Source of the DNA: Pseudomonas sp. MAG733B
Lineage (GTDB): Bacteria > Pseudomonadota > Gammaproteobacteria > Pseudomonadales > Pseudomonadaceae
NCBI RefSeq assembly: GCF_036884845.1
Contig: NZ_CP145732.1
Span: 4,898,001 to 4,962,000 of the forward strand
Direction of reading: 5' to 3'
DNA length: 64,000 nt
Shown here: positions 1-8,106 of the stretch, piece by piece
Numbering within the stretch: the first letter of the stretch is position 1
Layout of the letters: each line of letters begins with the position of its first letter
Notes under the pieces: model-generated
The model's input: the letters and a program-made list of their open reading frames with translations, nothing else
Databases searched by the model: none
What the model was told of the DNA's origin: nothing
Position numbers and translations under genes: made by a program

Positions 1-482
1 GCCAGCACCGCCGCCGGAATGGTCACCGCCACCGCGATCACGGCGGGATTGAATCCGAACAGCGTGTGCAGACCTTGCATCATCAACACCAGATTGACGA
101 TGTTGAACCCGGCGAACACGAACAGCGTCGCCAGTAGCACCAGGATCACGCCGCGATAACCGAACTGCGCCCGCGACTGGATCATCTGCGGCAGGCCAAG
201 GTGTGGACCTTGCGAACCATGGAAGGCCATGAACAGCGTGCCGAACATGATGCCCAGCGTGCCGGCCAGCGTGGTCCACAGCGCGGTGAGGCCGACGCTT
301 GGGCCGACGAAACCGATGGTCATGGTGAAGAAGGTGAAGTTGCCGAGGAACCAGAACGGGCCCTGGCTCGACAGTTTGTCGGTGCGCTCGTTCTCAGGGA
401 TGAAGTCAATGGAATGCCCCTCGACGACGGACTTGTCGTCGAGGGCGGACACGCTCGTGGCTGACTTGGCGTTAGTGTTCAT
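1..482 (-). CDS. NCS1-family nucleobase/cation permease, truncated by the window edge
   Basis: Only the N-terminal 160 or so residues are inside the window; the rest lies before position 1. The start ATG (480-482) opens MNTNAKSATSV. The frame then carries the NCS1 hallmarks GHSIDFIPENER, GPFWFLGNF, AFHGSQGP and LPQMIQSRAQFGYRG, with hydrophobic segments between them. NCS1 proteins are inner-membrane symporters for purines, pyrimidines, allantoin, hydantoins or related compounds. This N-terminus is strikingly like that of the permease at 17230-18729, so the two look like paralogs. It follows the aldehyde dehydrogenase and ureohydrolase on the same strand and probably imports their substrate. 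The exact substrate cannot be read from the sequence. Confidence 0.88.
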   Translation of the reverse strand, partial: MNTNAKSATSVSALDDKSVVEGHSIDFIPENERTDKLSSQGPFWFLGNFTFFTMTIGFVGPSVGLTALWTTLAGTLGIMFGTLFMAFHGSQGPHLGLPQMIQSRAQFGYRGVILVLLATLFVFAGFNIVNLVLMMQGLHTLFGFNPAVIAVAVTIPAAVL

Positions 483-546
483 GATGGACTCTTATTGTTG
501 GAAGATCATGACGAGATAACCGCGTTTTTTCGGGTGAACGACTCCC

Positions 547-640
547 CTGTGGCGAGGGAGCTTGCTCCCGCTGGACTGCGTAGCAGGCCCATTTTCAGGG
601 CCGCTTCGCGCCCCAGCGGGAACAAGCTCCCTCGCCACAG
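547..640. repeat. REP/REPIN-like inverted repeat, GTGGCGAGGGAGC type
   Basis: Two arms, TGTGGCGAGGGAGCTTGCTC near 548 and its near-complement ending near 639, enclose about 40 bases. The same arm type recurs at 34965-35056 and 54438-54531. It sits between the permease start and the aldehyde dehydrogenase stop, which is the usual extragenic setting of these non-autonomous Pseudomonas repeats. Confidence 0.85.
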
Positions 641-701
641 GTTTAGTGTTGCCCGTGCCTACCTGGCGTTGTTGCAGATGCCTTTTGACCGTGGGGGCGC
701 A

Positions 702-2213
702 TCAGCTTGGCAGCGTGATCCACACAGCCTTGGTTTCGAGCAGGTAGTCGAGCTGCTCGGCGCCCAGGTCCTTGCCGAACCCGGACTGCTTGTAGCCACC
801 GAACGGCATCGAAGGGTCGAGGGTGCCGTGGGCGTTGACGTAGACCGAACCGGCCTTCAAGCGTGGAATCAGGCTGTGCACCTTGCCGAGGTCATTGGAA
901 TACAGTGCGGCAGCCAGGCCATACGGCGAGTCATTGGCCAAGGCCAGCGCCTCTTCCTCATCGTCGAACGGTGCGGTGACCAGCACCGGGCCGAAGATCT
1001 CTTCCTGGACGATGCGCATGTCGTTGCGGCAGTTGGCGAAGATGGTCGGCTCGACGAAGAAGCCAGGGCCATCGACCGGTTGGCCGCCGTAGACCAGTTC
1101 GGCGCCTTCGGCCTTGCCGGTTTCGATGTACTCGGTCACGCGCTGCTTTTGCAGGGCCGAAACCAGTGGGCCGATGAAGCAGTCTGGGTCCAGGCCCGGA
1201 GCCATTTTCAGGGTGCGCGTGTAGGCGATCAGCTCACGCAGGAATTCGTCGTAGACACTGCTATGAATATAGGCCCGTGTACCCGCATCGCATACCTGCC
1301 CGGAGTTGAAAAACACACCGTTGGCGACTGCCTGGGCGGCGGCCGGGATGTCGGCGTCGGCACAGACGATAACCGGTGATTTACCACCGAGTTCAAGGGT
1401 CAGGCGCTTCATGTCATCCAGTGCTGCGCGGCCGACCGTCTGGCCGACCGGGGTCGAACCGGTGAAGGTCAGTTTATCGATGCCGGGATGGGTGGCCATG
1501 GCCGCACCGACCACGCTGCCGCGCCCGGTGACGATGTTGATCACGCCGTCGGGGATGCCCGCTTCCTGCACCAGTTCCGCGAAGCGCAAGGCCGACAACG
1601 ACGTTAGTTCAGCGGGTTTGACCACCACGGTGCAACCGGTCGCCAGCGCCGCACCGAGCTTCCACGCCATGGTTTGCAGCGGGAAATTCCACGGCACGAT
1701 GGCGCCCACCACACCGACCGCTTCCTTGCGGGTATAGGCCAGGTAATTGCCCGGCAGCGAAGGTTCGACGGTGCGGCCGTGCAGTTTGGTGGCCCAACCG
1801 GCGAAGTAACGCAGGGTATCGATGGTGCCCTGGATGTCGACGTCCTTGGCGAAGGCCACGGATTTGCCCATGTCGATGGATTCGATCTCTGCCAGTTCAG
1901 CGGCGTTCTGCTCGATCAGGTCGGCCAGGCGCTGCATCATGCGCTCGCGTTCTGCCGGTTTGGCCTGACGCCAGGCGCCGCCGTCGAACTGCGCGCGGGC
2001 GGCTTGCACGGCGCGGTCCAGATCATCGGTGGTGCCCATGGGAATGCGGGTGATCAGGCCTTCGGTCGACGGTTCGATCACATCGGAGGTTTCACCATTG
2101 CTGGATTCGACCCAGGCGCCACCGATGAACATTTTCTGGACCTTGCTGAGAAAGGTCTGAGTGGCTTCGCTGACGCCGAATTTCTGCAGGTAACTTTTGA
2201 CGATCGTGTCCAT
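702..2213 (-). CDS. NAD(P)-dependent aldehyde dehydrogenase
   Basis: This 503-residue enzyme of the aldehyde dehydrogenase superfamily oxidises an aldehyde to its acid. Visible motifs in order are the cofactor-binding PWNFPLQTMAWKLGAAL, the KPAE segment, FTGSTPVGQ, the catalytic glutamate in LELGGKSP and the catalytic cysteine in FNSGQVCDAGTR, with EEIFGPV further on. Length fits the 490-505 residues usual for phenylacetaldehyde, betaine-aldehyde or gamma-guanidinobutyraldehyde dehydrogenases. I chose the ATG at 2211-2213 (MDTIVKSYLQ), which follows an AGAGAGAA ribosome site; the longer frame upstream lacks family similarity. It lies 55 bases after a ureohydrolase gene, so a role in turning a guanidino- or amino-aldehyde into the acid that the ureohydrolase cleaves is plausible but inferred. 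Confidence 0.93.
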   Translation of the reverse strand: MDTIVKSYLQKFGVSEATQTFLSKVQKMFIGGAWVESSNGETSDVIEPSTEGLITRIPMGTTDDLDRAVQAARAQFDGGAWRQAKPAERERMMQRLADLIEQNAAELAEIESIDMGKSVAFAKDVDIQGTIDTLRYFAGWATKLHGRTVEPSLPGNYLAYTRKEAVGVVGAIVPWNFPLQTMAWKLGAALATGCTVVVKPAELTSLSALRFAELVQEAGIPDGVINIVTGRGSVVGAAMATHPGIDKLTFTGSTPVGQTVGRAALDDMKRLTLELGGKSPVIVCADADIPAAAQAVANGVFFNSGQVCDAGTRAYIHSSVYDEFLRELIAYTRTLKMAPGLDPDCFIGPLVSALQKQRVTEYIETGKAEGAELVYGGQPVDGPGFFVEPTIFANCRNDMRIVQEEIFGPVLVTAPFDDEEEALALANDSPYGLAAALYSNDLGKVHSLIPRLKAGSVYVNAHGTLDPSMPFGGYKQSGFGKDLGAEQLDYLLETKAVWITLPS

Positions 2214-2268
2214 TTTTATTCTCTCTGCCCGGCAGTCAGGTCCTGCCGGGTTTTTGTGGTTTCGATGT

Positions 2269-3270
2269 TCAGGCTGGCGTGGCTTCACTCTCGGCCGCCG
2301 CCCTTACCTTGCCCCGCTCGTGGAAGATGAAACCGATGCTGTTGAGCAGCAGTTGCGCGGCGAGGATCGAGGTCATGCCGGTCGGGTCGTACACCGGCGC
2401 CACTTCCACCAGGTCCATGCCGACGATGTTGCCTTTGCTGCGCTTGGCCAGGGCCTGGATGATTTCCAGCACTTCGTAGTAGAGGAAGCCGCCGTGGCTC
2501 GGGGTGCCGGTGCCGGGGGCGATGGACGGGTCGAAACCGTCGATGTCGATGGTGATGTAGTAGTTGATGTTCTGCGGGATCAGCGCCAGCACACCCTCGA
2601 CGCCGAGGCGACGCACATCGCGCACCGAGAGGATTTTCGAGCCCGCTTCATGGGCCGCTTCGTAGTCGTCGCGGTTGGACGACGAGACGTTGCGGATGCC
2701 CATTTGGGTCATGCCGACGATGTGGTTCATTTCCGAGGCGCGGCGCAGCGGGTTGCCGTGGCCGTAGCGCACGCCGTGGCGCTCGTCGACGAAATCCAGG
2801 TGCGCGTCGAAGTGAATGATGTGGATCGGGCCGCGGCCTTCGAAGGCCTTGATCACCGGCGCGTGCACCGAGTGATCGCCGCCGAGTACCACCGGCATCA
2901 CGCCGGCATCGAGGATCTTGCGCACGGCGTATTCGGTGTTCTTGTTACTGGTGACCATATCGGTGTGGACGATGTCGGCATCACCGACGTCGACCATGCG
3001 CACGTCCGATGCGGTGAGGTACATCACGTCATCTTCGTGGTCGTAGGCGCCGGCGTGACCGAAGGAAAACAGCGTCGATGCTTCACGAATCCCGCGTGGT
3101 CCGAAGCGTGCGCCGGAGCGCCACTGGGTGCCCATGTCGTTGGGCACGCCGAGTACCGCGACGTCGGCATCCAGTGCATCCCAATCGGTGCACACCGGGG
3201 ATTTGCCAAAGGTGCAATGACCTACGAATGGCAGGTTCAGACGACCGGATTCATAACCGTTGTTCGACAT
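2269..3270 (-). CDS. Agmatinase-family ureohydrolase (guanidino-acid or agmatine amidinohydrolase)
   Basis: A 333-residue arginase/agmatinase-family enzyme that would hydrolyse a guanidino group to an amine plus urea using two manganese ions. The metal ligands are all visible: GGDHS, DAHLD and DIDGFDPSIAPGTGTP. The family in Pseudomonas includes agmatinase, guanidinobutyrase (GbuA) and guanidinopropionase (GpuA), and the neighbouring LysR regulator and permease recall those loci; the exact substrate is undecided. The ATG at 3268-3270 is preferred because an in-frame GTG 15 bases upstream is followed by the GGAGAGG ribosome site that serves this ATG. It is divergent from the LysR gene and leads the apparent operon with the dehydrogenase and permease. 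Confidence 0.92.
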   Translation of the reverse strand: MSNNGYESGRLNLPFVGHCTFGKSPVCTDWDALDADVAVLGVPNDMGTQWRSGARFGPRGIREASTLFSFGHAGAYDHEDDVMYLTASDVRMVDVGDADIVHTDMVTSNKNTEYAVRKILDAGVMPVVLGGDHSVHAPVIKAFEGRGPIHIIHFDAHLDFVDERHGVRYGHGNPLRRASEMNHIVGMTQMGIRNVSSSNRDDYEAAHEAGSKILSVRDVRRLGVEGVLALIPQNINYYITIDIDGFDPSIAPGTGTPSHGGFLYYEVLEIIQALAKRSKGNIVGMDLVEVAPVYDPTGMTSILAAQLLLNSIGFIFHERGKVRAAAESEATPA

Positions 3271-3382
3271 TTCTAGCCTCTCCACTTCTTGTTATCGGCC
3301 TGGCGGACTGCAAGGCGACCGCCGCTGGAAAGACTATGGGCGCAGCTTTTCGTGGAAAAAATGCTAAACATCAGATACTCAT

Positions 3383-3397
3383 ATCGGCATTACCGAT
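3383..3397. promoter_or_regulatory. LysR-type operator (T-N11-A palindrome)
   Basis: The 15-base palindrome ATCGGCATTACCGAT has perfect 5-base arms and fits the T-N11-A core of LysR-type binding sites. It lies in the 151-base gap between the divergent ureohydrolase and LysR genes, 25 bases before the LysR start, where an autoregulatory site is expected. Binding by the adjacent regulator is inference. Confidence 0.6.
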
Positions 3398-3421
3398 GCA
3401 TCCCCATGCCGGAGGTCCAAG

Positions 3422-4336
3422 ATGATCCAGCTGCACGATGTCGACCTGAAACTGCTCAGGGTGTTTGCCACGATTGTCCGCTGCGGCGGCTTCTCGGCCG
3501 CGCAGGCGGCGCTCAATGCCGGGCAGTCGACCATCAGCGAACAGATGACCCATCTGGAAACCCGGCTCGGGGTCAAGCTGTGCCAGCGCGGGCGCAGCGG
3601 CTTCCGCTTGACCGAACAAGGCGTGGCGATTCATGAAGCCACCCAGCGTCTGCTGTCGGCGGTGGAAAATTTCTGCATGGACGCCGACGTGCTCAAGCAG
3701 CACATCAGCGGCAAGCTCAATCTGGGGATCATCGACACGACGATCACCGACCCGGATTCGCCGATCCCGCGCACCACCCAGCGCTTCGTTTCCCGGGGCC
3801 ACGATGTGCACCTGAACGTGTACGTCGGCACCCCGGCGGAACTCGAAGAACGAGTGCTCGACGGCCGCTTGCACCTGGCCATCGGGCACTTCCCGATTCA
3901 TCTGCCGGGGCTGCTGCAATCACCGCTGTACCAGGAAGCCTTGGGCTTGTATTGCGGGCGGCGTCACCCGTTGCATGGCAGCCAGGCCGAAGGCCAGGAA
4001 CTGCTCGAAGAAGTCGCGGCCAGCCGCATCGTGGTGCGCGGCTACATGCAGCAATACGACCTCGAACACTTGGGCGTGAGCAAGGCGGCGGCCACCGTGG
4101 ACAACATCGAAGCCACCGCGATCCTGATCATCTCCGGTGCCTACCTGGGTTTTCTGCCGGAGCACTTCGCCGCGCAATGGGTCAAGAGCGGCGAAATGCA
4201 CCAACTCGCGCCGAACAGCCTGCGCCTGAAATCGCCGTTCGACGTGATCACCCGGCGCGGCGTGGCACCGCCGCCGATCCTTCAGGCGTTCCTCGAGGAC
4301 CTGGCAGCCAGCGCCCGTAAAACCGCCAACGGCTAA
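3422..4336 (+). CDS. LysR-family transcriptional regulator
   Basis: A 304-residue LysR-type regulator. The N-terminal winged helix-turn-helix is clear (LKLLRVFATIVRCGGFSAA, then STISEQMTHLETRLG), followed by the substrate-binding domain with YLGFLPEHFAAQW near the end. The ATG at 3422 has a GGAGG ribosome site six bases upstream. It is transcribed away from the ureohydrolase-dehydrogenase-permease genes and most likely controls them in response to their substrate. It is a paralog of the LysR protein at 18929-19831; both share the pattern SAAQ-ALN-STIS/TISAQ and the LGFLP-HYAA segment, and both sit beside an NCS1 permease. Confidence 0.93.
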   Translation: MIQLHDVDLKLLRVFATIVRCGGFSAAQAALNAGQSTISEQMTHLETRLGVKLCQRGRSGFRLTEQGVAIHEATQRLLSAVENFCMDADVLKQHISGKLNLGIIDTTITDPDSPIPRTTQRFVSRGHDVHLNVYVGTPAELEERVLDGRLHLAIGHFPIHLPGLLQSPLYQEALGLYCGRRHPLHGSQAEGQELLEEVAASRIVVRGYMQQYDLEHLGVSKAAATVDNIEATAILIISGAYLGFLPEHFAAQWVKSGEMHQLAPNSLRLKSPFDVITRRGVAPPPILQAFLEDLAASARKTANG

Positions 4337-4405
4337 CGTGACGCTCGCCAAATTCAAATTTCGCCCTGCATACTGATTTTAGTTCGCCCACCTTGCAGGC
4401 CTGTC

Positions 4406-5914
4406 ATGCGCATCCACGTCACCTTCATCGACCGCGTCGGAATTACCCAGGAAGTGCTGGCCCTGCTGGGCGGGCGCAGTTTCAATCTGGACGCGGTGGA
4501 GATGGTGCCGCCGAACGTCTACATCGATGCGCCGACCCTCGACGCCGACGTGATGGAAGAACTGCGCGAAGCCTTTCTCGGGGTGCAAGGTGTGCAAGCG
4601 GTGACGGTGGTCGACATCCTTCCCGGCCAGCGTCGGCACTTGCAACTCGACGCGTTGCTCGCGGCCAGTACAGACCCGGTGCTGGCGGTGGATGATCGTG
4701 GTCACGTGCTGCTGGCCAATCCGGCGCTGATCGCCCTGTGCGGTCGTGAACCGGCCGGGGAATCGCTGAGCACTTTGTTCGATGATCCTGATTTGCAACG
4801 CAGCCTGATCGCTCACCATTTCCGCCTGCCGATGCACGAGGTCAGCCTTGGCGGCCAGACCTTGCTGCTCGACGCCATGCCGGTCACCGATGCCGGCGCC
4901 CTGCTCACGCTCTATCAACCGAATCGCATCGGCGAACGCCTCTCGGCGCTGCATCACGATCACGCCGAAGGGTTCGACGCACTGCTCGGCGAGTCGCCGC
5001 CGATCCGCGCGCTCAAGGCCCGCGCCCAGCGTGTGGCAGCGCTCGATGCGCCATTGCTGATCCAGGGTGAAACCGGCACCGGCAAGGAACTCGTGGCCCG
5101 CGCCTGTCACGCCATCAGCGGACGGCGTGACGCGCCGTTTCTGGCGCTGAACTGCGCGGCGCTGCCGGAGAGCCTGGCCGAGAGCGAGCTGTTCGGCTAC
5201 GCCCCCGGCGCCTTCACCGGCGCGCAACGCGGCGGCAAACTCGGGCTGCTGGAACTGGCCGATCAGGGCACGGTGTTCCTCGACGAAGTGGGGGAAATGT
5301 CGCCGTACCTGCAAGCCAAGTTGCTGCGTTTTCTGAGCGATGGTTGCTTCCGTCGGGTCGGCGGCGATCGTGAGGTCAAGGTCAACGTGCGCATCCTCAG
5401 CGCCACCCACCGCGACCTGGAAAAGATGGTCAGCGAAGGGCATTTCCGTGAAGACCTGTTCTACCGCCTCAACGTGCTCAACCTGCAAGTGCCGCCGCTG
5501 CGCGAGCGCGGTCACGACATCCTGTTGATGGCCAATCACTTCATGCAGCAGGCCTGCGCACAGATCCAGCGCCCTGTCTGTCGCCTGGCGCCAAGCACCT
5601 TCCCCGCCCTGCTCGGCAACCGTTGGCCGGGCAACGTGCGGCAACTGCAAAACGTGATTTTCCGCGCGGCGGCGATCTGCGAAAACCCGCTGGTGGACAT
5701 CGACGACCTGGACATCGCGCGCACAGCGGTGGAGCGCAAGAACGACGGCGAAGTCGGCAGCCTGGAAGAAGCCGTGGGTGACTTCGAAAAGAACCTGCTG
5801 GAACAGCTTTACCGCAGCTATCCATCCAGTCGATTGCTGGCGGCGCGGTTGCAGACTTCGCACAGCGCCATTGCGATTCGGTTGCGCAAGTACGGGATTC
5901 CAGCCAAGCCTTAA
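4406..5914 (+). CDS. gcsR: GcsR/TyrR-like sigma54-dependent enhancer-binding regulator
   Basis: A 502-residue activator of the TyrR/PhhR group. Residues 1-75 form an ACT domain (MRIHVTFIDRVGITQEVL), about 80-190 a PAS-like domain, about 205-430 the AAA+ sigma54-activation domain with Walker A GETGTGKE, the sigma54-contacting loop GAFTGA, Walker B VFLDEVGEM and the R-finger region FREDLFYRLNVL, and the C-terminus a Fis-like helix-turn-helix (SSRLLAARLQTSHSAIAIRL). GcsR in P. aeruginosa activates the glycine cleavage operon in response to glycine. The gene immediately precedes gcvH-glyA-lipA here, whose leader contains a matching palindrome and a -24/-12 promoter. The GAFTGA loop shows it should act with sigma54, unlike enteric TyrR. 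Confidence 0.9.
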   Translation: MRIHVTFIDRVGITQEVLALLGGRSFNLDAVEMVPPNVYIDAPTLDADVMEELREAFLGVQGVQAVTVVDILPGQRRHLQLDALLAASTDPVLAVDDRGHVLLANPALIALCGREPAGESLSTLFDDPDLQRSLIAHHFRLPMHEVSLGGQTLLLDAMPVTDAGALLTLYQPNRIGERLSALHHDHAEGFDALLGESPPIRALKARAQRVAALDAPLLIQGETGTGKELVARACHAISGRRDAPFLALNCAALPESLAESELFGYAPGAFTGAQRGGKLGLLELADQGTVFLDEVGEMSPYLQAKLLRFLSDGCFRRVGGDREVKVNVRILSATHRDLEKMVSEGHFREDLFYRLNVLNLQVPPLRERGHDILLMANHFMQQACAQIQRPVCRLAPSTFPALLGNRWPGNVRQLQNVIFRAAAICENPLVDIDDLDIARTAVERKNDGEVGSLEEAVGDFEKNLLEQLYRSYPSSRLLAARLQTSHSAIAIRLRKYGIPAKP

Positions 5915-5932
5915 AACTGACTCAGTCAAAAA

Positions 5933-6022
5933 TGTGGGAGCGGGCTTGCTCGCGAAGGCGTCGTGTCAGACAACATAAATGGTGAATGACACACCGCCTT
6001 CGCGAGCAAGCCCGCTCCCACA
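5933..6022. repeat. REPIN, GTGGGAGCGGGCTTGCTCGCGAA type
   Basis: Head-to-head arms TGTGGGAGCGGGCTTGCTCG and its complement enclose about 35 bases. This is the commonest repeat in the window, also at 7985, 13186, 24814, 26771, 41376 and 48867. It lies just after the gcsR stop codon. Confidence 0.92.
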
Positions 6023-6137
6023 GTGGACTGTGTTGTTGTTGAACTCTCCGTGTTCAAATCGATACAGCGTAACGAAATCAAGACAAAACCCTGTACGCAC
6101 TGCAATGACGGCGTCCACGCTTACATCCCTGCCCGAC

Positions 6138-6155
6138 TGTATTGATCTCAATACA
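6138..6155. promoter_or_regulatory. Candidate GcsR/TyrR-type enhancer box
   Basis: TGTATTGATCTCAATACA is an 18-base palindrome with perfect 8-base arms and the TGT-N12-ACA spacing of TyrR boxes. It lies about 65 bases upstream of the -24 element of the gcvH promoter, a normal position for a sigma54 enhancer site. The adjacent GcsR-like activator is the obvious candidate ligand. The remainder of 6023-6218 shows no gene. Confidence 0.65.
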
Positions 6156-6218
6156 CACGCAATTCCCCCCGCGTCAAAAAATATCTTCAACCAATTGATT
6201 TTAAACAAATAATAAACC

Positions 6219-6235
6219 TTGGCACCGCCCTTGCT
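6219..6235 (+). promoter_or_regulatory. Sigma54 (-24/-12) promoter of gcvH
   Basis: TTGGCACCGCCCTTGCT matches the RpoN consensus TGGCAC-N5-TTGCW, with GG (6221-6222) and GC (6233-6234) separated by exactly ten bases. It lies 61 bases before the gcvH ATG. Together with the palindrome upstream and the GAFTGA-bearing activator next door, it indicates sigma54-dependent, GcsR-driven expression. Confidence 0.85.
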
Positions 6236-6295
6236 ATCACTCCTCCAACCCCACTCGTTGCCCCCCAGCGAGCCTAAAAACAATAAGGAGTTGAT

Positions 6296-6679
6296 ATGAG
6301 CGAATTGCGTTTCACCGTCGATCACGAATGGTTGCGTCTTGAGAGCAATGGCCTGGTCACTGTCGGCATCACCGCGTTTGCCCAGCAGGCATTGGGGGAT
6401 GTGGTGTTCGTTCAGGTGCCCGAATTGGGCGCTTTCAATGCCGGTGCTGAAGTCTCGGTGCTGGAATCGGTGAAAGCCGCCAGCAGCATCGGCATGCCGC
6501 TGGACGGTGAAGTGGTCGAGATCAACGCAACGCTGGAGAACACCCCGGAACTGGTCAACGAAGACCCATTGGGCGAAGGCTGGTTCTTTCGCTTCAAACC
6601 GGTCGATGTCGAAGCGTTGAGCGATTTGCTGGACCAAGACGCCTATGAACGCCTGACCGCAGAACACGCCGACGCTTAA
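6296..6679 (+). CDS. gcvH: Glycine cleavage system H protein
   Basis: A 127-residue lipoyl carrier that shuttles the aminomethyl group between the P, T and L proteins of the glycine cleavage complex in the cytoplasm. The start is fixed by AAGGAG eight bases before the ATG. The lipoyl-attachment lysine is K60 in the segment [10 protein letters not shown], and the fold signature [17 protein letters not shown] is intact. It leads a sigma54-promoted cluster with glyA and a lipA, so the carrier, the enzyme using the one-carbon product, and the enzyme making its lipoyl group are together. Neither gcvP nor gcvT is in the cluster, which is unlike the GcsR-controlled operon of P. aeruginosa as I recall it. 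Confidence 0.96.
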   Translation: MSELRFTVDHEWLRLESNGLVTVGITAFAQQALGDVVFVQVPELGAFNAGAEVSVLESVKAASSIGMPLDGEVVEINATLENTPELVNEDPLGEGWFFRFKPVDVEALSDLLDQDAYERLTAEHADA

Positions 6680-6707
6680 AGCCCCCTTTCCACACAAGGA
6701 CCACACC

Positions 6708-7964
6708 ATGTTCAGCAAGCACGACCAGATCAAAGGCTACGACGACGAATTGCTGGCGGCGATCAATGCCGAGGACGCACGGCAAGAGCATCACATCGAA
6801 CTGATCGCCTCGGAGAACTACACCAGCCAACGGGTGATGGAAGCGCAAGGCAGCGGCCTGACCAACAAGTACGCCGAAGGTTATCCGGGCAAGCGCTACT
6901 ACGGCGGCTGTGAACACGTCGATGTGGTTGAGCAACTGGCCATCGATCGCGCCAAACAGCTGTTCGGCGCCGATTACGCCAACGTCCAGCCCCATTCCGG
7001 TAGCCAGGCCAACGCGGCGGTTTATCTGGCGTTGCTGCAAGCGGGCGACACCGTGTTGGGCATGAGCCTGGCCCACGGCGGCCATCTGACCCACGGCGCC
7101 AAAGTGAGTTTTTCCGGCAAGCTGTACAACGCCGTGCAATATGGCATCGACACCAAAACCGGGCTGATCGACTACGACGAAGTCGAGCGTCTGGCCGTTC
7201 AACACCAGCCGAAAATGATCATCGCCGGGTTCTCCGCCTACTCCAAGACCCTGGACTTCCCGCGCTTCCGCCAGATCGCCGACAAGGTGGGCGCGTACTT
7301 CTTCGTCGACATGGCCCACGTCGCCGGGCTGGTGGCGACCGGTCTGTACCCGAACCCGTTGCCGTACGCCGACGTGGTCACCACCACGACCCACAAGACC
7401 CTGCGCGGCCCACGCGGCGGTTTGATCCTGGCCAAGGCCAATCCTGAACTTGAGAAAAAGTTCAACGCCGCGGTGTTCCCCGGTGGTCAGGGCGGCCCGT
7501 TGATGCACGTGATCGCGGCCAAGGCCGTGTGCTTCAAGGAAGCGCTGGAGCCGGGATTCAAGACTTATCAGGCGCAGGTGATCCGCAACGCCCAAGCCAT
7601 GGCGCAAGTGTTTATCGAGCGGGGTTATGACGTGGTGTCCGGTGGTACCGACAACCATCTGTTCCTGGTCAGCTTGATCCGTCAGGGCCTGACCGGCAAG
7701 GACGCCGACGCGGCCCTTGGCCGTGCCGGTATCACCGTGAACAAGAACGCCGTGCCCAACGATCCGCAATCGCCGTTCGTGACTTCGGGCCTGCGCATTG
7801 GTACGCCGGCGATCACCAGCCGTGGCTTCAAGGAAGCGCAAAGCATCGCGTTGGCAGGGTGGATTTGCGACATCCTCGATCACCTCGGCGATGCTGATAT
7901 CGAGGCCAATGTCGCTCGACAAGCCGCCGCCTTGTGCGCCGACTTCCCGGTCTACCGCGACTGA
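6708..7964 (+). CDS. glyA: Serine hydroxymethyltransferase
   Basis: A complete 418-residue PLP enzyme that interconverts glycine and serine with 5,10-methylenetetrahydrofolate. The PLP lysine lies in [14 protein letters not shown] near residue 229, and [27 protein letters not shown] and [12 protein letters not shown] are the expected substrate and cofactor segments. It starts 28 bases after gcvH in the same sigma54-controlled unit. In a glycine-induced setting it would consume the methylene-folate and glycine to form serine. Given the context it is probably one of several glyA paralogs in the genome. Confidence 0.97.
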   Translation: MFSKHDQIKGYDDELLAAINAEDARQEHHIELIASENYTSQRVMEAQGSGLTNKYAEGYPGKRYYGGCEHVDVVEQLAIDRAKQLFGADYANVQPHSGSQANAAVYLALLQAGDTVLGMSLAHGGHLTHGAKVSFSGKLYNAVQYGIDTKTGLIDYDEVERLAVQHQPKMIIAGFSAYSKTLDFPRFRQIADKVGAYFFVDMAHVAGLVATGLYPNPLPYADVVTTTTHKTLRGPRGGLILAKANPELEKKFNAAVFPGGQGGPLMHVIAAKAVCFKEALEPGFKTYQAQVIRNAQAMAQVFIERGYDVVSGGTDNHLFLVSLIRQGLTGKDADAALGRAGITVNKNAVPNDPQSPFVTSGLRIGTPAITSRGFKEAQSIALAGWICDILDHLGDADIEANVARQAAALCADFPVYRD

Positions 7965-7984
7965 CCACACAACACAAAAACCCT

Positions 7985-8074
7985 TGTGGGAGCGGGCTTG
8001 CTCGCGAAGGCGGCGTGTCAGTCAATATGGATGCCGACTGACACGCCCCCTTCGCGAGCAAGCCCGCTCCCACA
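7985..8074. repeat. REPIN, GTGGGAGCGGGCTTGCTCGCGAA type
   Basis: A pair of inverted arms starting TGTGGGAGCGGGCTTGCTCG and ending with its complement fills most of the gap between glyA and lipA. In a transcript it would form a long hairpin that could reduce read-through from glyA into lipA. Confidence 0.92.
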
Positions 8075-8106
8075 GGTTCTGTACCCTGTCGCACAAGGAA
8101 AGCACC

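Noticed and set aside
2269..3270. Nickel-dependent guanidine hydrolase (GdmH) as the identity of the ureohydrolase
   Set aside because: No nickel-insertion (HypA/HypB-like) genes nearby and no distinguishing motif could be read; kept as a general ureohydrolase.
5933..6022. REPIN elements as rho-independent terminators
   Set aside because: They form strong hairpins but lack T-tracts and recur with conserved arms at many loci, so they are annotated as repeats.
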